From assembly GCA_039028895.1 (NCBI GenBank), contig JBCCHF010000003.1, positions 186,001 to 250,000 on the forward strand: DNA of 64,000 bases, given 5' to 3'. Positions 35,119 to 44,117 of this stretch are shown one piece after another (position 1 is the first letter of the stretch; every line of letters starts with the position of its first letter). Both the position numbers and the translations under genes were made by a program. The notes beneath the pieces are model-generated. The model saw nothing but the letters and a program-made list of their open reading frames with translations. It did not search any database and was not told the DNA's origin. The DNA is from JAHDCJ01 sp039028895 (GTDB lineage: Bacteria; Bacteroidota; Bacteroidia; Chitinophagales; Saprospiraceae).

Positions 35119-35143
35119 ATTGCAGATTGCAGATTGCAGATTG
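35117..35143. repeat. 7-bp tandem repeat AGATTGC, nearly four copies, starting inside a stop codon
   Basis: Three perfect copies of AGATTGC and a fourth lacking the last base. The first two bases are the AG of the TAG stop (35116-35118) of the preceding gene. The next gene's ATG lies 11 bases after the array, so copy-number changes would change the intergenic distance without touching the coding sequence. Confidence 0.8.
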
Positions 35144-35154
35144 AAAAATAAAAT

Positions 35155-35886
35155 ATGGAGCACTTAGATCTCTTTTGCGAAAATTGCGGTAATAAGGTTG
35201 AAGCTGACGAAATCAATGTAAAAGCGGATATTGCTAAATGTAAGGAATGTGGGCACGTACAGAAAGCCAGTCGTTTGATCGAGCTACGTGAGAGCCGACA
35301 ATTAATGATTGTGCCACCTGTTAATAGTGACCTTGATGTTTTTCGCTACAGCGATTCCATTATGGAGATAACTTCCCCAAGGAAAGGAATAAAAAATGCA
35401 TCTCAACTCGCGCCCCTCGGATTTGGATGTTTCTGGTTGGGATTTGTCGGTGTATGGACAGCCGGTGCTTGGGCATTAGGCGGGGCTTTCGCCTTGTTTT
35501 CAATACCGTTCTGGGTCGTAGGGTTTGGTATGATTTATGGCTTTTCCAAAACAGCCTTCGAAAAACAAAAGATAGAATTATCAGGAAATACGATGACTAT
35601 TACGAAAACCAGGATATTAAACTCTAAAGAAGTTGTACTTGACCTGATGGATATCGAGTCAATTGAAATGAAAGGTCTGCCTGCCAATAAACAGGTTACC
35701 AATATGGTTTTTTACGACAAAAATGGTATCAAGATCAAGAAAAATGTTGGTGTTACGGTGCCAACGATCACCTATGAAGGGAATAAAAAGGAGACTATCC
35801 TGGACTATGGGACAGAAGAAGAAAAAATCTGGGTTGCCCAATTATTAAAGAATTTTGTAGCCGAGGTGGCTGCCAAAAAAGTATAA
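35155..35886 (+). CDS. Hypothetical membrane protein with an N-terminal zinc ribbon
   Basis: A 243-residue protein. It begins with a zinc ribbon: two CxxC knuckles, CENC (residues 7-10) and CKEC (about 26-29), followed by GHVQKA. A hydrophobic region with two helices (about 85-105 and 108-135, rich in Gly, Phe and Trp) precedes a beta-rich domain resembling a PH-like fold (MTITKTRILNSKEVVLDL, DIESIEMKG). No family name can be given. M28-type gene follows six bases later, so the two share an operon. Confidence 0.68.
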   Translation: MEHLDLFCENCGNKVEADEINVKADIAKCKECGHVQKASRLIELRESRQLMIVPPVNSDLDVFRYSDSIMEITSPRKGIKNASQLAPLGFGCFWLGFVGVWTAGAWALGGAFALFSIPFWVVGFGMIYGFSKTAFEKQKIELSGNTMTITKTRILNSKEVVLDLMDIESIEMKGLPANKQVTNMVFYDKNGIKIKKNVGVTVPTITYEGNKKETILDYGTEEEKIWVAQLLKNFVAEVAAKKV

Positions 35887-35892
35887 TTTAAA

Positions 35893-36918
35893 ATGAAGCT
35901 TAAGTTTAGATTGCCCTTATTGTCAGTTACTATTTTGATTGCAGTTCTTTCAATGACTGCGTGCAAAACAGGAAATAATGATCCAGAGAATGGGAAAGAC
36001 CCTGAAATAACTGTGGATATTCCAACATTTGATGCTAATAATGCTTACAATTTCATTGAAACCCAACTGGCTTTCGGCCCTCGAGTGCCTAATACACCTG
36101 CTCAGGATTCTTGTGCAGCATGGATGGCTGAAAAGTTCAGGGAGTTCGGTGCAAGAGTAATTGTTCAGGAAGATCAGGTGAGAGCCTATACAGGAGAAAT
36201 GCTGAATATGAAAAATATTATAGCTTCCTATAATCCTGATAAGAAAAGAAGAGTATTGCTTTGTGCACATTGGGACAGTCGACATATCTCGGATTACGAT
36301 CCTAGTCCTGAAAATTATAATAAACCTGTTCCTGGCGCAGATGACGGCGGTAGTGGCGTTGGTGTTCTCCTGGAAGTCGCCAGGTTGTTAAACGAGTACC
36401 CCCTGGAATATATGGGCATTGATATCGTTCTGTTTGATGTTGAGGACCATGGACAACCAAGTGACGGCGGTGGGTTCCCGATGCAAGAAGATACTTGGTG
36501 CCTTGGTTCGCAGTATTGGTCAAAAAATCCGCATGTGCCAGGCTACAAAGCCAATTATGGCATTCTGCTCGACATGGTCGGTTCAAGAGGTGCACGATTC
36601 ACAAAAGAAGGGACATCGATGAAGTTTGCTGCGGATATTATGAACAAAGTCTGGAAAGAGGCCCGCAGCTCCGGATACAGCGCTTATTTCGTGCTTGACC
36701 GGACAAGAGAGATCATTGATGATCATCTTTATGTAAATGAAATTGCAAAGATTCCAACCATCGACATCATTAATCGTCCGGCGCACACAGAAACGGGCTT
36801 TGGCGACTATTGGCACACCCAAAATGATAATATCGATGTTATTGACAAAAACACACTGAGGGCTGTAGGGCAAACGGTGCTCAATGTGATTTATAAAGAA
36901 TCGGTGATGGCGCTTTAG
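35893..36918 (+). CDS. M28-family lipoprotein, probably glutaminyl-peptide cyclotransferase-like
   Basis: A 341-residue lipoprotein: a signal peptide with lipobox SMTAC (Cys24), then an acidic spacer. The zinc aminopeptidase fold shows AHWDSRH (first metal ligand region), GADDGGSGVGVLLEVARLL with the Asp ligand, LFDVEDHG with the catalytic Glu/Asp pair, and HTQNDNIDVI with the last His. The insert WCLGSQYWSKNPH and the HTxxDN end resemble glutaminyl cyclases more than aminopeptidases. Cyclases form N-terminal pyroglutamate on exported proteins, which is frequent in Bacteroidota because signal peptidase often leaves Gln at position 1. Exact activity is inference. Confidence 0.82.
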   Translation: MKLKFRLPLLSVTILIAVLSMTACKTGNNDPENGKDPEITVDIPTFDANNAYNFIETQLAFGPRVPNTPAQDSCAAWMAEKFREFGARVIVQEDQVRAYTGEMLNMKNIIASYNPDKKRRVLLCAHWDSRHISDYDPSPENYNKPVPGADDGGSGVGVLLEVARLLNEYPLEYMGIDIVLFDVEDHGQPSDGGGFPMQEDTWCLGSQYWSKNPHVPGYKANYGILLDMVGSRGARFTKEGTSMKFAADIMNKVWKEARSSGYSAYFVLDRTREIIDDHLYVNEIAKIPTIDIINRPAHTETGFGDYWHTQNDNIDVIDKNTLRAVGQTVLNVIYKESVMAL

Positions 36919-36954
36919 AAAGGCTGGTAAGAAAAAAGTCAGATTGCTGGTCGA

Positions 36955-37947
36955 TCAGCGCATTTTTAGATGCTCATCATAGAAAAGATAGAATTCATCC
37001 GAAAGGCGATGTAACTGTCGGTGGTATTTCCCGACACAGACCGTGTGAAGCTTTACGCCAAATTGCGACATTCGTTCTCTTGTCGCGCGACTGTTAATCC
37101 CTTCTGTACCATCGGTAATCATAATAACCTGCGCATCATCATACATATTATAAGTTTCGAATCGATCAAGCGCATGCATCAGGGCTTTGTCTAGATTGGT
37201 GCCTCCGCGGTATTTGTCTGCATCATCCAATGCTGCTAACATGAGTCGGTAATCGTCGGCAGACTGTGCTGTAAAGGTGTCGAGAATCTCTGAAGAGAAA
37301 AAGATCAAGGTCGAAATGGCTTTATTTCTTTGTGCATTTTGAACAAAGGCCTTCGCTAGCTTTATGGTAAAATCTATTCTGAAAGAATTGTCACCAAGCA
37401 TTGACCCTGAGCAGTCGACGACCACTACCCGATGCTTTTTGAGTGCCGAGTATTCCTTTGAGAAAACTTCTTTCGACTCGATATCTTTTTGTACATATAG
37501 CTCACCCTGCGCCAATTGCTCGAAAAACATATCATCGGGATAGGCTTGTTGTTCGTGGAGCAGATCGGGAATCTCATCCATTGACTGGATTGGTCTGATC
37601 TCAAAATTTCCGGTCGGATAGCCAACTTCTATTTCTTCCTCTCCTATCTTTTTTGATACCTCAATGACGTTGGCTTTTGAGAAACCAGCATTATTAATGA
37701 TATCGTCAACATAAAGATTTGCGGACTTTTTTCTGCTTTTTGGAGACTCTCCGGTGCTGTCAAGCCACGGCACCCCCGGTTCATCGCTTATTCGCCAGTC
37801 TTGTGGTCTTCCGTCTTGCAGCCAAAGGAAAAAATCTTTAATGCTCCTTGATTCCAGGTCGAGTTTAAGGTACGACGATAGAAGCCCTATGGTTACAGCC
37901 GAGCCCCAAAGTAAAATCAAAGACAGTAAAGCGGTAAGGAATCCCAT
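36955..37947 (-). CDS. VWA-domain protein, partner of the adjacent MoxR ATPase
   Basis: A 330-residue protein with an N-terminal transmembrane helix (LLSLILLWGSAVTIGLL, about 6-25) and a von Willebrand factor A domain in the C-terminal half. The metal-binding MIDAS is complete: VDCSGSM, then YRGGTNLDKAL, then MITDGTEG. It overlaps the upstream ATPase gene by one base (TAATG), so the two are translated together. MoxR/VWA pairs act as chaperone-like modules that remodel or insert cofactors into client complexes. The N-terminal anchor distinguishes it from soluble ViaA. Confidence 0.88.
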   Translation of the reverse strand: MGFLTALLSLILLWGSAVTIGLLSSYLKLDLESRSIKDFFLWLQDGRPQDWRISDEPGVPWLDSTGESPKSRKKSANLYVDDIINNAGFSKANVIEVSKKIGEEEIEVGYPTGNFEIRPIQSMDEIPDLLHEQQAYPDDMFFEQLAQGELYVQKDIESKEVFSKEYSALKKHRVVVVDCSGSMLGDNSFRIDFTIKLAKAFVQNAQRNKAISTLIFFSSEILDTFTAQSADDYRLMLAALDDADKYRGGTNLDKALMHALDRFETYNMYDDAQVIMITDGTEGINSRATRERMSQFGVKLHTVCVGKYHRQLHRLSDEFYLFYDEHLKMR

Positions 37948-39311
37948 TAAAGATCGTTTTCCTCTTCAAATTTGTTGATTCCGAAACCGAGAACCTTTGG
38001 ACTCATATCGCGGAGCCTGTCGTGCATTCCTTTTGCTGATTTGATCAGGGTTTTCTTGAAATCTTCCAATTGTATATTGGTAGGTTGCACAAATCCCATC
38101 CGGTCCAGCAATGCATCTAGTTTCTTTTTTGCTTCAAGGAGTGAGGTTACCTCAGGATTGGACTCAACCCCATCAACATCAATTTTTTCTAGTTGATCTT
38201 TGATATTAAACAGCTCGTCATGGACCATCATGTCCTTCTTGTTTTTCATAAGGTCTGCGATCTCCTTCAGATGGTCTTCTATTACTTTCATCCAAAGCTC
38301 CCACTCCCACTTACAACTACACAGCATATGACCACCTCCAACCAGGTCGGCTGGTTCTACATGAGTTCGTCCATAAAGCACAGCGAATGCCTCCGCCATT
38401 TGCGAAGAAAGAATGATCCGCCGATCTGTAATATTCGGGAAGAAAGCACCTTCAAGATTGCCTTCATTTCGCCTGTTTTCGAACTCCTCCAACCTTCTGT
38501 CTCGATATTCAATAGCTGCCTGTGAATATATTTGTAATAAATGCGGGTTGGTGAAGAGGTGATCAGGGTAAACCACATAAGCTGTCAACCTTAAGACATC
38601 GCGATAGTCTAATTGGACGTCCATAGGGTTGTTGGCATGCAATCCCTTTTGGAATTTCATCATAGCCCGGTACATATTACCATGGTCTTTTATGCCCGGA
38701 ACATGCCCGATCAACGCAATACGATCTACAATAGCCCATCCATTAGCATTGACTTTCAGATAATCTTCAGGACTAATGTTGCTGTCAAGAATTGCCATAT
38801 GTAAAGGCAGGTTGACGACCTGGATGCCGCGTACCAATTCGCGTTCGTTGAGAGTGGCATGTAAAGTGCCATGGAGTGATTGGTGAGCATTGAAAAACTC
38901 GCCAACGTAGGCCATATCTGCCATGGCTATAGTCCCCTTTAATTTATGTTCAAGATCTCCTGTTTCCCGATATTTTGGTATGTCATAACCGCCAAACAAA
39001 TCGGTAGCCTTGGAGAATTTATTAAGCTCAATCCTGAAATCCTGGGAATAGGTCATATTATTGAGCAAAGTGTTTACAAAACCTGACTTGGAGGTTCCAG
39101 GCTCGCCATAAAACAGGGTATGGCTCTTGGTCACCATCCCAAGCTTGATCATTTGCGTCAAATCTCCCCTGTCTACGAATCGCTTATCAAAATGATGGAA
39201 GAATTGATCAACACGCTGGGCCGTCTTTACTAACTCTTTATGAGAAACCCGATCCATAAGGATATGGAGTTTCTCCTCCTCCGAAAGTAATTTGTTGTTT
39301 TTGAGTTGCAT
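37947..39311 (-). CDS. MoxR-type AAA ATPase (RavA-like) with an altered Walker B
   Basis: A 454-residue AAA+ protein. Walker A reads GEPGTSKS (about residue 70), the G-x-P-G-x-x-K-S form of RavA. In the Walker B region, where RavA has LDEIWKA, this protein has VGEFFNAHQSLHGTLHATLNER: the Glu is kept but the preceding Asp is Gly. Sensor and lid regions follow (VDRIALIGHVPGI; RIILSSQMAEAFAVL), then a C-terminal coiled coil. I use the ATG at 39311; a TTG at 39320 adds three residues. A -7-like TATTTTTG (39325-39318) stands just before the ATG. The VWA gene overlaps its end. Confidence 0.86.
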   Translation of the reverse strand: MQLKNNKLLSEEEKLHILMDRVSHKELVKTAQRVDQFFHHFDKRFVDRGDLTQMIKLGMVTKSHTLFYGEPGTSKSGFVNTLLNNMTYSQDFRIELNKFSKATDLFGGYDIPKYRETGDLEHKLKGTIAMADMAYVGEFFNAHQSLHGTLHATLNERELVRGIQVVNLPLHMAILDSNISPEDYLKVNANGWAIVDRIALIGHVPGIKDHGNMYRAMMKFQKGLHANNPMDVQLDYRDVLRLTAYVVYPDHLFTNPHLLQIYSQAAIEYRDRRLEEFENRRNEGNLEGAFFPNITDRRIILSSQMAEAFAVLYGRTHVEPADLVGGGHMLCSCKWEWELWMKVIEDHLKEIADLMKNKKDMMVHDELFNIKDQLEKIDVDGVESNPEVTSLLEAKKKLDALLDRMGFVQPTNIQLEDFKKTLIKSAKGMHDRLRDMSPKVLGFGINKFEEENDL

Positions 39312-39379
39312 AGGATACAAAAATAGTTTATTTAGTAATTTCGTATCCCCTTTTTTTGACCAACGAAAAATATGAATAG

Positions 39380-41122
39380 ATGAAGAAGTGGCTTTTAAGT
39401 TTATCAGCCCTATTGATGATAACTACTGGGTTTGCCCAAAAGGGCATGTCAGGCAAGCATAAAGAAAAGGTTCAGGCCAATCTGTATAATGAAGCACTTA
39501 GTAATGTGGATTTCCGCATGCAAGGAAAACTCCAAACCATCCAGCCAGGAGATGCCAAAGGCGAATATAATGTGAAAAAGAATGCTTACGCTGAATTTAA
39601 ATACTTACCTGAAATATGTGATGCATTGCTGGACATGGTAGTATCAGGAAATACTTCGGGTAGAGTGGCAGAAAGTCTGGCAAATGGTAGCATAAAAAAT
39701 CTCGAAACCGTTTTAGGTCAATCAGGTGTTGAAGGCGAACTGAACGCGTCGGCTGATTCAAAACTCCTTGGCGCACGGTCATATTGGCTTGTGGGTAATT
39801 TCAAACAGGCCGATAAATTTTATAAAGCTGCTTTAAGTAGCCGAAAATATGACGCTAGGGTATGGAAAGAAGCGGCATGGGTGAAAGTGATTTTGGGCTA
39901 CAATACTGAGGCTGTGAATCTGATCAGTGGGCAAATCGATAAGGCCAATTCAGATAATGACAAAGCTGAATTATATTTTGCGTTAGCCGCAATTCAAAAC
40001 GCGGCAGGAAATCGCAGTAAGGCAATAGTTGCAAAACAAAAGGGTGCTCAATACTTGCCATCTGCAGTGGAAAGCTTACGAAAAGCCGGCAAATCCTACG
40101 ACCTTACAGTAGCATTGGTCAGGCTTGGCCAGTTTCATGCCAGTAAGGAGGAATACATGCAGGCCAGAGAAAAAGCCAGTGAAGCCTTGAGTGCTGTCAA
40201 TCATCTGTCTTCTGCAAATGCGAACAATAAAGCTGCGCTGCGCGCAATCGCACTTCGACTTTCCGCAAGATCAAAGGCAGGAATGGGTGACAACTCTGGT
40301 GCTGACCAGCAATTTACAGAATCAATCGAGATTTTGAATAGATTGTTCCTGGAAGACTGGTTGAGCTACCAGGCCCATCTGGGTAAGGCATTGGTATACG
40401 CAGGTATTTCCAATATGAAATCCGACAAAAACGATGTTGCAACAGAACAATTTGAAAATGGACTGGCTCATTTTGAAGAGCTTTCAGAAAAATTCCCTTC
40501 AGCTTTTATTGACAGTCATATCGGAGCACTTCTGAAGTCTGGCAAATCCTTTGAATCCATTAACAACCGGAAAAAGGCTGATGATGCCTATAATGCAGCA
40601 CTTGATTTAAGTCGTAAAGGTGTTGCGGTAGATAGCAAAAGATTTCTACCCGGTCATGCAAAAGTATTGAGTCATTATGGCCGATTCAAATCGGTGGTTC
40701 GTGATTTCGACAGTGCTCAAGCTTATCTTAATGAAGCAATTGAAACTTTGAATCAACCTGGAGTAGCGAAAACCTCACAAGACTTATTGCCCAAGGTTTT
40801 GGTAAAATTAGCTGAACTTAACACTGTCACCAAAGCATATAATGATGCAGTTGTAAATTATGAGCGGGCATTAAATCTTGTGACCGAACAAGTAGATTCA
40901 GGAAGTGCGATATTTTCAGATAGTTTTTTGATGGATCTGAAGGTTGAGTATTGCATCGCCTTGTTTAAGTTGATGAGTTCAGACCCCAAACCCGAGTATA
41001 AAACAAAAGGACTGGAAGTGATCGCAAATGCTCAAGATCGCCTTGATGCTGAAGCACCTGGTGCGGCTGATTACAAAGAGAAACTCGACAACCTGAAAAT
41101 GCTATTTGAAAGTCATCGGTAA
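39380..41122 (+). CDS. Exported TPR-repeat protein
   Basis: A 580-residue protein with a signal peptide (LLSLSALLMITTGFAQ, cleavage after about residue 18). The rest is almost entirely alpha-helical with at least eight TPR-like units, for example YWLVGNFKQADKFYKAALSS, YFALAAIQNAAGNRSKAIVA and LAELNTVTKAYNDAVVNYERAL. It should form a superhelical scaffold in the periplasm. It is divergent from the RavA-like ATPase gene with 68 bases between, and followed 9 bases later by a second TPR gene. Function unknown; neighbours hint at assembly of an envelope or respiratory complex. Confidence 0.8.
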   Translation: MKKWLLSLSALLMITTGFAQKGMSGKHKEKVQANLYNEALSNVDFRMQGKLQTIQPGDAKGEYNVKKNAYAEFKYLPEICDALLDMVVSGNTSGRVAESLANGSIKNLETVLGQSGVEGELNASADSKLLGARSYWLVGNFKQADKFYKAALSSRKYDARVWKEAAWVKVILGYNTEAVNLISGQIDKANSDNDKAELYFALAAIQNAAGNRSKAIVAKQKGAQYLPSAVESLRKAGKSYDLTVALVRLGQFHASKEEYMQAREKASEALSAVNHLSSANANNKAALRAIALRLSARSKAGMGDNSGADQQFTESIEILNRLFLEDWLSYQAHLGKALVYAGISNMKSDKNDVATEQFENGLAHFEELSEKFPSAFIDSHIGALLKSGKSFESINNRKKADDAYNAALDLSRKGVAVDSKRFLPGHAKVLSHYGRFKSVVRDFDSAQAYLNEAIETLNQPGVAKTSQDLLPKVLVKLAELNTVTKAYNDAVVNYERALNLVTEQVDSGSAIFSDSFLMDLKVEYCIALFKLMSSDPKPEYKTKGLEVIANAQDRLDAEAPGAADYKEKLDNLKMLFESHR

Positions 41123-41131
41123 AAACTGATA

Positions 41132-42004
41132 ATGATGGAAAGGATATTAGCTGTAGTTGTATTTGTGATTTTATGTTCAGGAACTGAAGTGGCATCGCAA
41201 CCACAGCCTTTTGAAACACGGCATCATGATACTACCGATGTCGACGCTCTCTTTCAGGAAGCTTTCCGGTATGAAGAAACAGCTCAAAAGACCATGGACA
41301 AGAAGCAAAGCCTTTCTTTGCTGGATACTGCCATATTGATTCGCAAAGGAATTATAGAAACGGGAGTTTCAAAGGAATTGGCGCTACAATACCAGGTTGA
41401 AACATTTGAGCGTTATGCCAAACTCCTTCACGATACAAGAGCACCAAAAATGGCGATCAAAGGGCACTATCTCAGAACAACAAGCACCCTGCAGGCTTGG
41501 ATAGCGCTGGATCACACCATCGATAAAACCCAAAAGTTGGCGGCCATTTATGAGTCACTAGCTGGTCTGGAAGAAGGAACCGAGGAAAGCCTGATTCATA
41601 TGAATGCAGCAGCAGACCTTTTGGAATCAGTAGTGAAACAGATGCCCAAAGACAAACTTCTGGCAGAGCGCCTGTCAAAATGTTACGAGCTGAGTATCTG
41701 GAAAAGCCTTCGGTTAAATATGCCAAAGGAAGCGAAAGGCTTAAGTTTAAGAGCCATTGAGTTTGACAGTGGTCATATGAGAGCTCACTCCCTTCTGGCC
41801 GCGAGTTACCTGTTACTCAAGAAAACAACCAAAGCGGAAAAGATTATTCTCGAAAATCTTTACATGACTGATGCCGATGGCAACTCATTTGCCAAAATTA
41901 TGTTGAGAGATTTAAACTTCCTAGAACAAAAAGGACTTTTCCCGGATAATTTGAGAAACAACCTTGTGGACATCAAATCCATCCTCGAAGAAGAACCACG
42001 TTAA
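41132..42004 (+). CDS. Exported TPR-like helical protein
   Basis: A 290-residue protein with a signal peptide (ILAVVVFVILCSGTEVAS, cleavage near residue 22) and an all-helical body with three or four TPR-like units (AAADLLESVVKQMPKDKLLAE; AIEFDSGHMRAHSLLAASYLL). A second ATG one codon downstream is equally possible. It starts 9 bases after the preceding TPR gene and ends 9 bases before moaD, forming a tight three-gene run. The pair of TPR proteins resembles accessory proteins in other MoxR/VWA loci (for example Bat), but I cannot name a family. Confidence 0.75.
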   Translation: MMERILAVVVFVILCSGTEVASQPQPFETRHHDTTDVDALFQEAFRYEETAQKTMDKKQSLSLLDTAILIRKGIIETGVSKELALQYQVETFERYAKLLHDTRAPKMAIKGHYLRTTSTLQAWIALDHTIDKTQKLAAIYESLAGLEEGTEESLIHMNAAADLLESVVKQMPKDKLLAERLSKCYELSIWKSLRLNMPKEAKGLSLRAIEFDSGHMRAHSLLAASYLLLKKTTKAEKIILENLYMTDADGNSFAKIMLRDLNFLEQKGLFPDNLRNNLVDIKSILEEEPR

Positions 42005-42013
42005 CTATTAAGT

Positions 42014-42256
42014 ATGGAAATCAGGATACTGGCTTTTGGCATCGCTAAAGATATCATCAAAAAGGCCAATTTGAAATTAGAAGTGGAAAACGGATCAACG
42101 GTAGGTGAACTAAGAAATTCTCTTGAAAGACAATACCCTGATTTTAGCAAATTAGCGTCTTTGAGATTTGCCGTAAATAGTGATTATGTACAGGATGACT
42201 ACCTCCTGGAAAAAGGTGATGAGGTGGTGTTGATCCCTCCCGTTAGTGGAGGATAG
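42014..42256 (+). CDS. moaD: Molybdopterin synthase sulfur carrier subunit (MoaD/ThiS family)
   Basis: An 80-residue ubiquitin-fold protein ending in the required Gly-Gly (PPVSGG), which is thiocarboxylated and delivers sulfur to the molybdopterin precursor. The core has LKLEVENGSTVGELRNSLE and LRFAVNSDYVQDD then EVVLIPP. It could in principle be another sulfur carrier, but moaE lies 800 bases downstream and a molybdenum hydroxylase operon follows, so MoaD is the best reading. It is tightly spaced behind the two TPR genes, an unusual transcription partner. Confidence 0.9.
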   Translation: MEIRILAFGIAKDIIKKANLKLEVENGSTVGELRNSLERQYPDFSKLASLRFAVNSDYVQDDYLLEKGDEVVLIPPVSGG

Positions 42257-42265
42257 ACAGCAGGA

Positions 42266-42817
42266 TTATTCAACAAAAACCCTTTCCAAAATTATCCAGA
42301 ATGGCGCTTCAGGTTTGTAAATAACCATCAGTTCTGTATCGGGCCAATGAAATACATCTCCCCAGTAGCTGTCATCAAGGGTTAAGTTGGAAAGAACAGA
42401 TTGTAAATAAAGTTTTTGAACACCATTTTCTATTCTTACTTCAAAAAGACCTGATGGGTCATCTTCATGAGTGCTTTCAAATCTGCACAACATTTCTCCC
42501 TGCTCATAATAACGGCAGTCTTCGAAAAAAGAATATTCAAGATCCAATAATGAATAATCGAGATAAATCCACTGCCCTAATGGATTGAGGGTAATGACTT
42601 CAAGTACTTGCCAGGTGCCGAGGAAATTATCATCGAAATCATCAAATCCAAAGTCATCTTTTAATGAAGTCTCGACAATCTTGGAATATTTGGAAGAAGC
42701 CATCTTTTCTCCAACAAGGGTGAATGGTAGGTCTACCTCAGGTAAATCACTCTTCTCACATGCAAAAAAACAAGTGGCCAAAAAAACAGCAAGCAATAGT
42801 TTCACACCAAAATTCAT
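42266..42817 (-). CDS. Hypothetical lipoprotein
   Basis: A 183-residue lipoprotein on the strand opposite to moaD and moaE. The signal peptide LLLAVFLATCFFAC ends in a lipobox with Cys20 and a following EKSD. The body is rich in Asp, Phe, Trp and Tyr, predicted beta (WQVLEVITLNPLGQWIYLDYS), perhaps a small lipocalin-like fold. No family recognised. Its stop is 9 bases from that of moaD. It separates moaD from moaE. Confidence 0.7.
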   Translation of the reverse strand: MNFGVKLLLAVFLATCFFACEKSDLPEVDLPFTLVGEKMASSKYSKIVETSLKDDFGFDDFDDNFLGTWQVLEVITLNPLGQWIYLDYSLLDLEYSFFEDCRYYEQGEMLCRFESTHEDDPSGLFEVRIENGVQKLYLQSVLSNLTLDDSYWGDVFHWPDTELMVIYKPEAPFWIILERVFVE

Positions 42818-43048
42818 AGGTGTAGGATTTAATTGTTAAAGTTTAATCAATATGCGTTATTTGTTTGTTACAGGATAAAGTGAAAATGTTACTTTTCCGC
42901 TCATAGACTTTAACAATGAATTAGACTAAACTAGATTCTTAAAAAATTTTGAGGCAAGTTGCTTACAAACTACAAATACTATTTGAGAATCGCTAATTTT
43001 AATGGTGTTCCTTTCCGGAATAATTCGTTTAATGTAACTATTCTATAA

Positions 43049-43468
43049 ATGGCGATATATATTAATGTGTCAGATAAGCCACTTGATGTGGCCAACTGCT
43101 TGGCATTGGTCGGTGATGATTCTGCAGGAGGTGTCAGTATTTTTGTTGGAACGGTAAGGAATAAAACCAAGGGCAAAAATGTGATTAGGCTTGAATTTGA
43201 AGCCTACGAACCAATGGCAGTTTCCGAAATGGAAAAAATAGCCAGAATCGCCCAGCAAAAATGGGGAGCTGCCTCAGTTGTTATCCAACATCGTGTTGGT
43301 GTGTTGGAAATAGGCGACATACCTGTTATCATTGCGGTTTCCACCCCGCATCGCAAAGCTGCTTTTGAAGCATGTCAATATGCCATTGATACCTTAAAAG
43401 AGACCGTACCCATCTGGAAAAAAGAGATTTTTGAAGATGGGGAAATCTGGGTTGCGGCCCATCCTTAA
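43049..43468 (+). CDS. moaE: Molybdopterin synthase catalytic subunit
   Basis: A 139-residue protein that adds the dithiolene sulfurs to precursor Z with MoaD. Family motifs: GGVSIFVGTVRNKTKGKNV, LEFEAYEPMAVSEMEKI, IQHRVGVLEIGDI, VSTPHRKAAFEACQYAIDTLK and a final PIWKKEIFEDGEIW with the catalytic Lys region. The C-terminal H-P and length are typical. It lies 174 bases upstream of the molybdenum hydroxylase operon in the same direction. No -7 box was evident in the 231 bases upstream. Confidence 0.95.
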   Translation: MAIYINVSDKPLDVANCLALVGDDSAGGVSIFVGTVRNKTKGKNVIRLEFEAYEPMAVSEMEKIARIAQQKWGAASVVIQHRVGVLEIGDIPVIIAVSTPHRKAAFEACQYAIDTLKETVPIWKKEIFEDGEIWVAAHP

Positions 43469-43642
43469 ATTAGCTATATCTTTTATTAAAATGCTCCTTA
43501 AGTCGGTGACAATGCTTGACTTGTCATTTTTGATTATTTCCGATTTTTTAATATCTTTTATTGTCATTCAGTTATGAGGCAATCCTAGCTTCAGGGTCAA
43601 AGACCCGATTTTATATTTTTTTACCTTCAAAAATCCATCATT

Positions 43643-44113
43643 ATGGGAATCGCTATTCGGGTAACCGTCAACGGCAATGAGCATAGCCATGAGGTAGACC
43701 CCAGAACTCTCCTTGTTTATTATCTACGAGAAACTTTACGACTGACAGGGACCCATGTAGGCTGCGATACCAGTAGTTGTGGGGCCTGCGTGGTGTTAGT
43801 TGATGGAACAGCCGTCAAGTCATGTACGATGCTTGCGGTTCAGGCTGATGGCTGCTCAGTAACAACCATAGAAGGCATGTCCAACAACGGAGATCTGCAT
43901 CCTTTACAGGAAAGCTTCAGAGATGAGCATGGTCTTCAATGTGGATTTTGTACGCCGGGAATGATTATGTCTGCAGCTGACCTCCTTATGAAAAACCCGG
44001 ATCCCTCTGAAGAAGAGATCCGAGAAGGACTGGAAGGTAATCTTTGCCGCTGCACGGGATATCATAATATTATTAAATCCATTCGGCTTGCAGCTGAAAA
44101 ACTAAACGCGTAA
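43643..44113 (+). CDS. (2Fe-2S) small subunit of a molybdenum hydroxylase (CoxS-like)
   Basis: A 156-residue electron-transfer subunit with two iron-sulfur clusters. The N-terminal ferredoxin domain binds the first cluster through GCDTSSCGACVV and a later C in VKSCTML. The C-terminal domain binds the second through CGFCTPGM and CRCTGYHNI. It passes electrons from the molybdenum centre in CoxL to the FAD in CoxM. The large subunit starts 4 bases after this stop. The gene order S-L-M differs from the M-S-L order of the classical CO dehydrogenase operon. Confidence 0.95.
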   Translation: MGIAIRVTVNGNEHSHEVDPRTLLVYYLRETLRLTGTHVGCDTSSCGACVVLVDGTAVKSCTMLAVQADGCSVTTIEGMSNNGDLHPLQESFRDEHGLQCGFCTPGMIMSAADLLMKNPDPSEEEIREGLEGNLCRCTGYHNIIKSIRLAAEKLNA

Positions 44114-44117
44114 AACT

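Noticed and set aside
36955..42004. A Bat (Bacteroides aerotolerance) operon
   Set aside because: MoxR, VWA and TPR genes are present, but DUF58, BatD and a second VWA gene are missing, the genes are divergent, and the ATPase looks RavA-like.
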